From: Flavipsychrobacter sp.
GTDB taxonomy: Bacteria; Bacteroidota; Bacteroidia; Chitinophagales; Chitinophagaceae
Direction: 5' to 3'
Length of the DNA: 64,000 nucleotides
Assembly (NCBI GenBank): GCA_017849575.1
Contig: JAFIGV010000007.1
Span: 1-64,000, forward strand
Part shown: positions 52,313 through 60,219 of the stretch, piece by piece
How positions within the stretch are numbered: the stretch's first letter is position 1
How the letters are laid out: every line of letters begins with the position of its first letter
The notes under the pieces: model-generated
Databases searched by the model: none
What the model was told of the DNA's origin: nothing
What the model saw: only the letters and a program-made list of their open reading frames with translations
Made by a program: the position numbers and the translations under genes

Positions 52313-53863
52313 CTATTGAACGATTATCCTGAAGACTTCCTGACTACTGTTGTTTTGGATTCGCACCAGATACATGCCGGGCGATAAATGGCTGGTGGAC
52401 ACGAAACCGGATTCCTGATGTTGATGTTCTAACAGCACTCTACCCGTCATGTCGAGAAGCGACAAAGCTGCCATTCCGTACTCACCCGGAATGATAACAT
52501 TGAAACCGGCATGAACAACAGTAGGTCGCACCAGCACCCGCGGAGTCGATTGTTCCTCCACGCCTGTCGGGGTTTTCAAAGAATGCACCTTAACCATCCA
52601 GCAATCCACATCTCCATGGGTGGCACCTACATCTCCATCGGTTGATGCCGTACTTGCGGTAAAGATGAAATCGGTGTTGCTGGTGGGTATCACACCGAAG
52701 GCATAGTCGCTGTTGCTGCCACCGTAGGTTTGCTCCCAATTGAGGAAACCCGAGTTATTGGTGGTAAACACCCAGGCATCATTAGAAAAAGTATCAGCTT
52801 TATGACTTACATCGCCATCAAAAGACGCAGTAAAACCCGCCAGCGCATATCCCTGACCCTTAAAACCTGGTTTGATATCGTAAACGCCGTCATTTTCGCT
52901 GCCGCCGAAGGTGCGCGACCAATAGCCGACTCCATTGCCATCGATTTTGTACATCCATGCGTCATATTTTCCATGATTGATGCTGATGTCTCCATCGGAA
53001 GAGCGTGTCTCACCGATCAGGATAAAGCTGTTGTAAGTTTCGGCGTATATTTTAAACAAGTCGTCATCGTCGCTTCCACCGAGCGTCCTGGCCCATACCA
53101 AACCACCCGTAGCAGAAATGCTTAACACCCAGGCATCTTTACCGCCGTGATTACCATTCACATTGCCGTCCGTAGAGGCTGTAGATCCTGCAACCAAAAA
53201 AGTACCATTGGCAAGCGGAAGAATGGAACGCGCGGTTTCATAGCTGCTGCCTCCGTAGGTTTTCTCCCACACGATATTGCCCAACGAGTCTGTCTTCACA
53301 ATCCATACATCCGAATTACCGATAAGATGGGATACGTCCCCACCGGGCGACTTGGTGTATCCGGCTGCGATAAATCCGCCATCGGAGGTCTGCTTTACAT
53401 CGTAGAAATAATCGGGCTGCCAGCCGCCATAGGTTTTGGTCCATTGCAGGTTGCCCAGCGAATCGGTTTTTACAAGCCAGGCATCGCCCAGACCGCGCAC
53501 GGACTGAGGAACACCATTAATGTGAGACGAGAAAGATTCTCCACAAATGATATACCCTCCATCGCTCGTTGTTGAAAAAGCTGTAACCACCTCGATATCA
53601 CTACCCCCTATGGTCTGTCGCCAGATTATGTTACCGGTGGTGTCGGTCTTTACCATCCAAAGATCACTGAAGCCGTAGTGTGGGGAAACGTCACCATCAA
53701 AAGATTGGGTGGACGCAATCATCACGTAACCGTCGCTAAGCTTATGAATTTTGGGATTATTATCAATTCTCGATCCTCCGTATGCTTTTTCCCAAACAAT
53801 GCTTTGACCAGAAACAGTAACAGCAGCCAGGAGCGCGAGAACAAGTGTAGCGATAACTTTCAT
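52313..53863 (-). CDS. T9SS-secreted repeat protein (type A sorting domain), paralogue of the 11990-13564 gene
   Basis: A 516-residue exported protein of the same design as the 11990 gene: signal peptide (1-18), about seven units with W-x-K-T-Y-G-G-S, D-G-G-F-I-A-A-G-Y, S-x-D-G-D-V and D-x-W-V/M-x-K, then a T9SS tail (L-L-D-M-T-G-R-V-L, S-P-G-M-Y-L-V-R-I, ending R-I-I-V-Q). The tails differ more than the repeats. The ATG at 53863 starts the signal peptide; the earlier in-frame ATG at 53914 is rejected. The two genes are 40 kb apart, so they are dispersed paralogues, not a tandem pair. Confidence 0.85.
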   Translation of the reverse strand: MKVIATLVLALLAAVTVSGQSIVWEKAYGGSRIDNNPKIHKLSDGYVMIASTQSFDGDVSPHYGFSDLWMVKTDTTGNIIWRQTIGGSDIEVVTAFSTTSDGGYIICGESFSSHINGVPQSVRGLGDAWLVKTDSLGNLQWTKTYGGWQPDYFYDVKQTSDGGFIAAGYTKSPGGDVSHLIGNSDVWIVKTDSLGNIVWEKTYGGSSYETARSILPLANGTFLVAGSTASTDGNVNGNHGGKDAWVLSISATGGLVWARTLGGSDDDDLFKIYAETYNSFILIGETRSSDGDISINHGKYDAWMYKIDGNGVGYWSRTFGGSENDGVYDIKPGFKGQGYALAGFTASFDGDVSHKADTFSNDAWVFTTNNSGFLNWEQTYGGSNSDYAFGVIPTSNTDFIFTASTASTDGDVGATHGDVDCWMVKVHSLKTPTGVEEQSTPRVLVRPTVVHAGFNVIIPGEYGMAALSLLDMTGRVLLEHQHQESGFVSTSHLSPGMYLVRIQNNSSQEVFRIIVQ

Positions 53864-53956
53864 AAGGATTAGTTTTGATCGATGGTGAATGTGTCCGAAA
53901 ACTAATATCCACACGCATCATTTTTATCATTAAACGGTAAATATTTAAACAAAAAA

Positions 53957-54505
53957 ATGGGAAGATTTATAGCGCTTCTGCGGGGCGTAAATGTGAGCGG
54001 CAAAAACAAAGTGAATATGAAGGAGTTAAAATCATGGATAGAACAGCTTGCTTACACCGACGTAGAAACCTACATCCAAAGCGGGAATATTGTGTTCACC
54101 AGTTCGCAAAAAAATGTGGCAATTCTTGCGCAGGAGATTCATAAGTCCATTTCCGAGCATTTGGGTCTGGACATAGCAGTGATTATTCTTTCGCCCGCTG
54201 CACTGCGAAAGATCATCGAAGAAAATCCGTTTTCGGCAGAGAAAAACTTCGACGAGCGAAACATGTACCTGTGCTTTCTACAGCAAATACCTCCAAAAGA
54301 AAAAACGGAAAATATGAAGCATCAGCCCTCCGGCGACGACCGCTTCTACCTGGCGGAACAAGTGGTGTACCTCTATGTGCCCGGCGGTTATGGCAACACC
54401 AAAATCAACAATAATTTTTTTGAGAACAAACTGAAAGTAGCTGCCACCACACGCAACTGGAAAACAACACAGAAACTACTGGAGATGGCCGACGCAACGC
54501 AATAG
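53957..54505 (+). CDS. DUF1697 family protein
   Basis: A 182-residue cytoplasmic protein. The N-terminus F-I-A-L-L-R-G-V-N-V-S-G-K-N and the Y-I-Q-S-G-N-I-V-F segment are diagnostic of DUF1697. Two ferredoxin-like halves are implied by the pattern. The function is unknown. It is divergent from the T9SS repeat gene and convergent with the GT39 gene. Confidence 0.88.
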   Translation: MGRFIALLRGVNVSGKNKVNMKELKSWIEQLAYTDVETYIQSGNIVFTSSQKNVAILAQEIHKSISEHLGLDIAVIILSPAALRKIIEENPFSAEKNFDERNMYLCFLQQIPPKEKTENMKHQPSGDDRFYLAEQVVYLYVPGGYGNTKINNNFFENKLKVAATTRNWKTTQKLLEMADATQ

Positions 54506-54554
54506 ATACCTATCCTACCACCGACGAACCGATATTAATGCTCGGTACACCATC

Positions 54555-56189
54555 CTATTTTCTCTTAAAAAACACGAAGCCATTCTTCTGGCCGAGCTCC
54601 TGCAACTGGGGTAATTTTCTGAAATCATCCGCGCTGGTAATCTTGCAAATAAAATAGGTAGGTCTATCTACGGCACCATTCAGCAACCAATCCTTTTCAT
54701 AATATTTTGGATTCGACGGTGGTTTTTTTGCCGTGTAAAAAAGATGCGCATAACTCTTATAATCGAGGGGTTGCACGTACACATCCGTATTTCTAAAACT
54801 TTTGAAAAAGCGAATAGCTGCGCGCTGCGAGTAAGCCTCGATCTTGGGTGTAAAATGTAGTACGGTGATCTGAATGGTGATGATCTGCACTACGGCGAGT
54901 AGGAGCATGCCGCGACGAAAATTCTTTTTCATGAACACGACGGCAGCAACCACGCCCGCAATATATACCAGACCCCAGACGCATTCTGCATAGGACCACG
55001 TGACCTGTGCCTGAAGATTACCCACAGCAAACGGATCGTCGACATAGGGAATGAGTTGCTCCGTATGACGTCCCACCACAGGCAGTGCAATCAAAACCAA
55101 AGCCCATATGGCTCCAAAGAAAATCAGCATTGCCTTTACCCAGGTTTTCAACCTTATTTCAGCATCGGCAATCTGGGCCACCTTTAGTGCCGCCAGATAC
55201 GTGAGCGGAAAATAACATAGGGAGGAATAATGTACGATCTTGGTTTTCACAATAGAAAACAGCAATAGCGTCACCCAAAACAAAATCCACATCCAGCGCG
55301 TGAAATCGCGTGCAGGTTCGTTATCTGTAGTTCGCTTTCTGCTGTATTGAAAAAGAAAGATCGACGCGGGAAAACAACCCAAAAGCAGCACCAGGAAATG
55401 ATAGTAAAAAGGTCCGCCGTGGTCGGCATCTTCCGTGCGAAACAAACGAATCTGATACACGACAAACTCGTTGATAAACCAACTGCCAAACTTCCAGCCG
55501 TAGGTCACCACCGCGGTGCCAAACCAAAGGGCAAATGGCGTAAGAGCTGCAATAAAAATGGCAACAAAGTGCCGCACTTTGTACCCCCAGAGGCCCCGGT
55601 TTACAATAAGGTACACCACCAGCGCGAGTATGGCCACTAATGCTGCCGCCGGCCCCTTGGTCAACACAGCCAGTCCGAGAAACAAGCCCGCAAGCAAGGC
55701 ATGGCGGGTGCCATCGGTACGAAACCGGATAAGATGAACCTGATAAAAAGCGAGAAAAATAAAGTAGTTGTAGGTAGGGTCGATAATTCCGGACTTAAAA
55801 TAAAAATGTGGCAACCATGTGGCAGCATAGAGTAACGTCCACCACAATGCCATACGTTCACTGACAACTTTTTTGCCGACATAATATACCGACAAAAGCG
55901 TCAGGATGCCCATGAACGCATTAGGGAATCTTGCAGCAAATTCATTGATACCAAACATTTTCATGGATAAAACCTGCATCCAGATAAACAAGGGTGGCTT
56001 CTCCCAGAATGGCTGAAAATCAATCTGAGGGCGTAGGTAATCGTGAGAAACGATCATCTCGCGGGCACATTCTGCAAAGTTGATCTCATCCCAATCGAAA
56101 AGATGCACATGACCCAAAAAGGGAATGAACAAGATGGCGGCACCGAGCGCGATCAAACCGTACCGCAGGGCATTTTGTGCGTTCATCAT
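54555..56189 (-). CDS. GT39/ArnT-like membrane glycosyltransferase
   Basis: A 544-residue multi-helix membrane protein of the dolichyl-phosphate-mannose/ArnT (GT-C) type. The first periplasmic loop has the catalytic D-E pair in F-D-W-D-E-I-N-F-A, and the P-P-L-F-I-W-M-Q motif is typical. About ten to twelve hydrophobic segments follow, then a soluble C-terminal domain. It would move a sugar from a polyprenyl carrier to lipid A or protein. The start overlaps the PAP2 stop as ATGA, so the two are coupled. The acceptor is not evident. Confidence 0.85.
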   Translation of the reverse strand: MMNAQNALRYGLIALGAAILFIPFLGHVHLFDWDEINFAECAREMIVSHDYLRPQIDFQPFWEKPPLFIWMQVLSMKMFGINEFAARFPNAFMGILTLLSVYYVGKKVVSERMALWWTLLYAATWLPHFYFKSGIIDPTYNYFIFLAFYQVHLIRFRTDGTRHALLAGLFLGLAVLTKGPAAALVAILALVVYLIVNRGLWGYKVRHFVAIFIAALTPFALWFGTAVVTYGWKFGSWFINEFVVYQIRLFRTEDADHGGPFYYHFLVLLLGCFPASIFLFQYSRKRTTDNEPARDFTRWMWILFWVTLLLFSIVKTKIVHYSSLCYFPLTYLAALKVAQIADAEIRLKTWVKAMLIFFGAIWALVLIALPVVGRHTEQLIPYVDDPFAVGNLQAQVTWSYAECVWGLVYIAGVVAAVVFMKKNFRRGMLLLAVVQIITIQITVLHFTPKIEAYSQRAAIRFFKSFRNTDVYVQPLDYKSYAHLFYTAKKPPSNPKYYEKDWLLNGAVDRPTYFICKITSADDFRKLPQLQELGQKNGFVFFKRK

Positions 56190-56848
56190 ACCGAACTTTT
56201 TGATCGTTTAAAAAACAAATGCTGATAGCGTTGGAGCAGGGCAATAATGATCATCGTAAAGCCTATACCCAGCAAACTGCCAAAATAGACATCCCGAAAA
56301 AAATGAGCGGCAAGATAAATACGACTGTATCCCACCAGCAGGGCAGAAAAGAAGAAAATCAGTCCCCATGCCCTGAACCGCGCAGGAAGTATAAAAGCCA
56401 GAAAAGTGAACAGGCAGAAGGCGGCACAAGTATGCCCCGACGGAAAGCTCCGCTCCATTAAGCGTTCCCATTCTGGCAGGGTATGTATCCAGGGAGCCTG
56501 ATTAAAAAACTTCAGGGGGCGCGGCGCATCTACTGCATCTTTGATTACCTGTACAAGTAGCGCTGGCAGAGCGTTGCAAAGAAATGCTGCCAGAAAATAC
56601 AGCCAGTTACGAAAAGCCTTCAGGCCCAGCAGTAAAAGCAGGATAAGCGTCCCGAACACACCCTCTCCCATTTTTGTAATCCAGACCATTGCTACATCGG
56701 CCAACTCTGTGTGATGTGTATTGACCACTGCGAAAAGTCGCTGTTCATTAAAGCTGAATTGTGCCACAGCACCAGCCACTAACCAAAGGACAGCCGGTAT
56801 CAGAAACCATTTATTGAAAACGAAGTAACTACTCTGCTTTGGATCCAT
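56186..56848 (-). CDS. Membrane PAP2-family phosphatase
   Basis: A 220-residue membrane protein with the three acid-phosphatase motifs: K-D-A-V-D-A-P-R-P, P-S-G-H-T and S-R-I-Y-L-A-A-H-F-F-R-D, separated by hydrophobic helices. PAP2 membrane proteins remove phosphate from undecaprenyl diphosphate or lipid A. The gene is four bases from the LptF/G gene end and overlaps the GT39 start, giving the order LptF/G - PAP2 - GT39. This context fits a lipid A 1- or 4'-phosphatase, but undecaprenyl-pyrophosphatase is also possible. Confidence 0.87.
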   Translation of the reverse strand: MDPKQSSYFVFNKWFLIPAVLWLVAGAVAQFSFNEQRLFAVVNTHHTELADVAMVWITKMGEGVFGTLILLLLLGLKAFRNWLYFLAAFLCNALPALLVQVIKDAVDAPRPLKFFNQAPWIHTLPEWERLMERSFPSGHTCAAFCLFTFLAFILPARFRAWGLIFFFSALLVGYSRIYLAAHFFRDVYFGSLLGIGFTMIIIALLQRYQHLFFKRSKSSV

Positions 56849-56852
56849 GCTT

Positions 56853-58298
56853 TCAGCGCTTTGTAAACAGCTTGCGGGTACGGTTCCACATCCGCAAATA
56901 CCATTCTTTGGAAAATATCTGTGAATCCTTTCTCGCTGCGTTGATCAGAAAAAAAGCAATAGGCAACAACATGCCCGTGGCCATCCACATCCCCATCCAG
57001 GGCACCATAGCTCCACTCTTGGCCAGCTTCTCCCCAACGATGGTGAAAATATGAAAGATGATAAAGAACGAAATAGCAATAATCATGGGCATGCCAATGC
57101 CCCCCTTCCGGATAATAGCGCCCAGTGGTGCGCCGATAAGAAAAAGCAACACACAGGCAAAAGAAAGCGTGAATTTTCGATGCCACTCGATATTGAACTT
57201 GATAAAATTCTCATCCTTAATCAGCTTGTCGGAAGCGGTGATATCGAGCAAGCCTTTTGCATTTCTCATCTGTGTGCTGGCCAGGTCAATAACCTTACTT
57301 CGAAGCGAATCGGTGACATAGGTCAAAAAACTGCTGTCATACCGGATATGGGTTTGCGCAGCTTCAATCCTCTTCGTCATATCTGCGGGCTCCTTTGCAT
57401 CAAAGCCATACGTAAGATAGGGGCCGAGATAACTGGAGACATTTTTGTAAATACGCTTTTCATCTCTGTGCAGACTGTCGATACCTTCATTTAGCTGTCG
57501 CAGATTCATCATCTGGTAAGCACCTTTGAAAAGGTCTTCATTGGTGCGGCTGAGTTTAAAGGAGGACAAGTCGAAGACTTTATCCCATTTTCTGAAATAA
57601 ATCCGTTTCTGCTCGTAGTTCTGCATGCCGCCATGTATGGCTTCATCGTCATAGCGCCAACCATCTTGCAGGCGGAATACCAAAATCTGCTTTTTGGCTA
57701 CGGGTATCATATCTCCCTGCCGGGCGATCACTACATTGTCGTTACCAAATCCGGAGGTATGATCGTAGATGATCACGTCCTTAATCGTGTGGCCATCCTT
57801 ACCCTTCTCCCCTACCCTGATCGCAAAATTTTCAATATCGCGGTTGAACTGACCCGCACGAATATTCAGGGCGGGCTTAGAATTGCGCAGATCATAAAGC
57901 AGGGATAAAGCCTTGAGATTGGCCACCGGGATAATATTGTTATTAAACAGAAAAGCGAACCCACCCAAAGCAATGATGACCAGCAACAATGGCCGCATAA
58001 AACGCAGCAGAGAAATACCTGCCGACTTGATGGCAACCAGCTCGTAGCTTTCGCCGAGGGCGCCGAAGGTCATGATCGAAGCAATGAGAATGCCCAGCGG
58101 CAAAGCCATGGGCACCATGGTGGCCGACATGTAGAACAGCAACTGAAGGATCATCCACATACCCAGACCCTTGCCGATCAGCTCATCCATATACACCCAA
58201 AAAAACTGCATGGCCAGCACGAAAAGCGACACAAAGAATGTGACGATGAAAGGCCCGATAAAACTGCGGATAATGAGTATATCCAGCTTCTTGATCAA
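56853..58298 (-). CDS. LptF/LptG-type lipopolysaccharide export permease
   Basis: A 481-residue YjgP/YjgQ-family permease: three helices at the N-terminus (S-F-I-G-P-F-I-V-T-F...), a large periplasmic beta-jellyroll domain (about 115-360), and three helices at the C-terminus. It works with LptB to pull lipopolysaccharide from the inner membrane. The start is set at TTG 58298 (I-K-K-L-D-I-L-I-I-R): the in-frame ATG at 58376 would add 26 poorly conserved residues, and a TAAGTTTG promoter box lies inside that extension. The periplasmic part has an unusual S/T-poor, charged stretch. It is the first gene of the LptF/G-PAP2-GT39 operon. Confidence 0.85.
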   Translation of the reverse strand: MIKKLDILIIRSFIGPFIVTFFVSLFVLAMQFFWVYMDELIGKGLGMWMILQLLFYMSATMVPMALPLGILIASIMTFGALGESYELVAIKSAGISLLRFMRPLLLVIIALGGFAFLFNNNIIPVANLKALSLLYDLRNSKPALNIRAGQFNRDIENFAIRVGEKGKDGHTIKDVIIYDHTSGFGNDNVVIARQGDMIPVAKKQILVFRLQDGWRYDDEAIHGGMQNYEQKRIYFRKWDKVFDLSSFKLSRTNEDLFKGAYQMMNLRQLNEGIDSLHRDEKRIYKNVSSYLGPYLTYGFDAKEPADMTKRIEAAQTHIRYDSSFLTYVTDSLRSKVIDLASTQMRNAKGLLDITASDKLIKDENFIKFNIEWHRKFTLSFACVLLFLIGAPLGAIIRKGGIGMPMIIAISFFIIFHIFTIVGEKLAKSGAMVPWMGMWMATGMLLPIAFFLINAARKDSQIFSKEWYLRMWNRTRKLFTKR

Positions 58299-58318
58299 AA
58301 TGCTGCTTGGTTTGGATG

Positions 58319-58345
58319 CAAACTTAACTAAAACAACCTGTGCAA
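58319..58345 (-). promoter_or_regulatory. Promoter of the LptF/G-PAP2-GT39 operon (TTG-N16-TAAGTTTG)
   Basis: An exact TAAGTTTG on the minus strand (58326 to 58319), with TTG 16 bases upstream (58345 to 58343). It lies between the long ATG start at 58376 and the short TTG start at 58298, so only the short form could be made from it. Confidence 0.5.
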
Positions 58346-58480
58346 GCTCGTTAATTGTACACAGACAAACCTGCATGGAACCCGCCGGAAATCATCAACA
58401 CCATAACGAAGGTAATAGCGGAAAAAAGCCACTTCGCAGTGGCTCATTCGAAAAAAATTTTCCGGGATTGTGCAGGACAA

Positions 58481-58861
58481 TTAGCTGCCGATGCGATGCT
58501 TCAGATCTGCAATCTGAGAATTCCACAAACGCTCCTGATCTTTAAGATCGGCTTTGTCTGCAAAGTCTGTGATCTTTAGGATCGTTTCGTTGGTGATCGG
58601 ACTCTGCTCAATGCGAAACTCGAAAAACTCGTCGTCACTATAGTAGTCCCAACGATAAACCACATACTCATTTTCTACGGATTCCACCAGTTCGGCCTCG
58701 TCTGTTGCACCATTCCAGCTAAAGTAAAATGTGTTGTCGCGCTGATCTACTTTATCAGCAAACCATTCCTGAAGTCCTACCGGTGTAGAGAGAAATTCAA
58801 ACAATATGGAGGGAGAGCAACGTATCGGATATTCGAGGGTGTACATTATTTTTTTCTTCAT
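58481..58861 (-). CDS. START-like / AHSA-type domain protein
   Basis: A 126-residue helix-grip protein. It begins Y-T-L-E-Y-P-I-R-C-S-P-S-I-L-F-E-F and has L-Q-E-W-F-A-D-K-V, the segment typical of START-like domain proteins in Bacteroidota. The charged C-terminal helix ends the fold. It probably binds a hydrophobic ligand; the role is unknown. The ATG at 58861 is preferred because the promoter at 58894-58923 precedes it directly and the upstream in-frame codons look random. Confidence 0.8.
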   Translation of the reverse strand: MKKKIMYTLEYPIRCSPSILFEFLSTPVGLQEWFADKVDQRDNTFYFSWNGATDEAELVESVENEYVVYRWDYYSDDEFFEFRIEQSPITNETILKITDFADKADLKDQERLWNSQIADLKHRIGS

Positions 58862-58893
58862 CGCGGATGTATTCACGTGTATCTTCTTTGCTG

Positions 58894-58923
58894 CAATAAT
58901 AAAAAAACAACCCAACAACCAAA
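58894..58923 (-). promoter_or_regulatory. Promoter for the START-like gene (TTTG-N18-TATTATTG)
   Basis: On the minus strand TTTG (58923 to 58920) is 18 bases before TATTATTG (58901 to 58894), one mismatch to TAnnTTTG. The start codon follows about 33 bases later. Confidence 0.5.
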
Positions 58924-58998
58924 ATTTTTAGAAAAAATATTTAGTAGCGACAAAGACTAATGGGTTGGGAATAGGCTGTTAACAATTCCTTAATTTTA

Positions 58999-59030
58999 TT
59001 TGGGTCGAATAGCTCAGCCACTTAGATTTG
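58999..59030 (+). promoter_or_regulatory. rpoD promoter (TTTG-N20-TAGATTTG)
   Basis: TTTG at 58999-59002 is 20 bases before an exact TAGATTTG (59023-59030). It implies a leader of about 75 bases. If primary sigma factor drives it, rpoD is autoregulated in the basal sense. Confidence 0.65.
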
Positions 59031-59113
59031 CCACGAAAATGTCAGCTATTTCATTTTGTTCAGCGAATTAGTTGCTTCGAAAATACTAACCAAACAATAC
59101 TTTGCCTATGTCT

Positions 59114-59983
59114 ATGCGTCAGCTAAAAATCACGAAGTCGATAACGAATCGTGAGAGCCAGTCTCTTGAAAAGTATTTGCAGGAAATTGGTAAAGTGGAT
59201 TTGATCACACCGGAAGAAGAAGTGCAGCTCGCTATCCGCATTAAACAGGGCGATCAGCGTGCACTCGAAAAACTCACCAAAGCTAACCTCCGATTTGTGG
59301 TGTCTGTAGCCAAACAGTATCAGAATCAGGGCCTGTCTTTGAGTGACCTCATCAATGAAGGTAACCTTGGCCTCATAAAAGCAGCTCAGCGCTTTGACGA
59401 GACCCGAGGGTTTAAATTCATTTCCTACGCGGTTTGGTGGATTCGTCAATCCATACTTCAGGCACTTGCTGAGCAATCTCGTATTGTGCGTTTGCCGCTC
59501 AATAAAGTGGGTCTTTCTAACAAGATCAGCAAGGCGTATTCACAACTGGAGCAGGAGTATGAACGCGAGCCTTCGACAGAAGAATTAGCCGAAATCCTTG
59601 ACATTGGTACGGAAGAAGTGGAAACCACATTGGGCGTAGCCGCCCGGCACGTATCGGTCGATGCACCTTTTGCTGACAGCGAAGACAATAGCCTGCTTGA
59701 TGTGTTGGAAAATCCCAATGCTGAATATGCAGATACCGATCTGGCGCATTACGACTCTCTGCGTTGTGAAATTGAGCGTTCACTCAGCACCCTTACCGAT
59801 CGTCAGCGCGATGTGATCAAGTTGTACTTTGGTATCGGGGTTGAACATCCGATGAGCCTTGAAGACATTGGTGAAAAGTTTTGCCTCACCCGCGAACGTG
59901 TTCGTCAGATCAAAGACAAAGCGATAACGAAACTGCGTACAACTAATCGTTGTTCCTTATTGAAAACATACCTCGGCAACTAA
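59114..59983 (+). CDS. rpoD: Primary RNA polymerase sigma factor RpoD (short form)
   Basis: A 289-residue sigma-70 factor. It starts [13 protein letters not shown], which is the conserved start of the Bacteroidota primary sigma; a second ATG six bases upstream and a TTG at 59102 are less likely. Region 1.1 is absent and region 1.2 begins at once. Region 2 ([15 protein letters not shown]), region 3 and region 4 (the V-R-Q-I-K-D-K-A helix) are complete. It should recognise the TTTG/TAnnTTTG promoters listed in this annotation. Confidence 0.95.
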   Translation: MRQLKITKSITNRESQSLEKYLQEIGKVDLITPEEEVQLAIRIKQGDQRALEKLTKANLRFVVSVAKQYQNQGLSLSDLINEGNLGLIKAAQRFDETRGFKFISYAVWWIRQSILQALAEQSRIVRLPLNKVGLSNKISKAYSQLEQEYEREPSTEELAEILDIGTEEVETTLGVAARHVSVDAPFADSEDNSLLDVLENPNAEYADTDLAHYDSLRCEIERSLSTLTDRQRDVIKLYFGIGVEHPMSLEDIGEKFCLTRERVRQIKDKAITKLRTTNRCSLLKTYLGN

Positions 59984-60008
59984 GAACTGAGTCACCGTTT
60001 TGCATAAG

Positions 60009-60036
60009 AGCCGCCTTTTCCGCAAGGCGGCTTTTT
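60009..60036 (+). terminator. Intrinsic terminator after rpoD
   Basis: A perfect 9-bp GC-rich stem (60009-60017 with 60024-60032), a 6-base loop and a T-run, 25 bases after the rpoD stop. Confidence 0.88.
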
Positions 60037-60167
60037 ATAATACAGCAACCTGGCCACTAAACCAGGCTTCTTCACATAAAAACAAGGTCGAAGCAAAGAA
60101 CATCGGCAAACGATACTCCACTTACATCCCTATGTTCTGCAGATGAACAATTCCTACGGAAACGAAT

Positions 60168-60193
60168 AAAGCGCTGCTTTAGGGCAACGCTTT
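60168..60193 (-). terminator. Possible terminator for the E2 gene
   Basis: An interrupted stem (60168-60173 with 60188-60193, plus three inner pairs after a mismatch) lies 27 bases beyond the E2 stop on the minus strand, with a T-rich end. Nothing else is seen in the 60037-60219 gap. Confidence 0.5.
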
Positions 60194-60219
60194 GTTCAGT
60201 GCATTAATTAGACGCTTTT

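Noticed and set aside
53864-53914. Upstream ATG adding 17 residues to the second T9SS repeat protein
   Set aside because: The ATG at 53863 begins a normal signal peptide, which the extension would bury.
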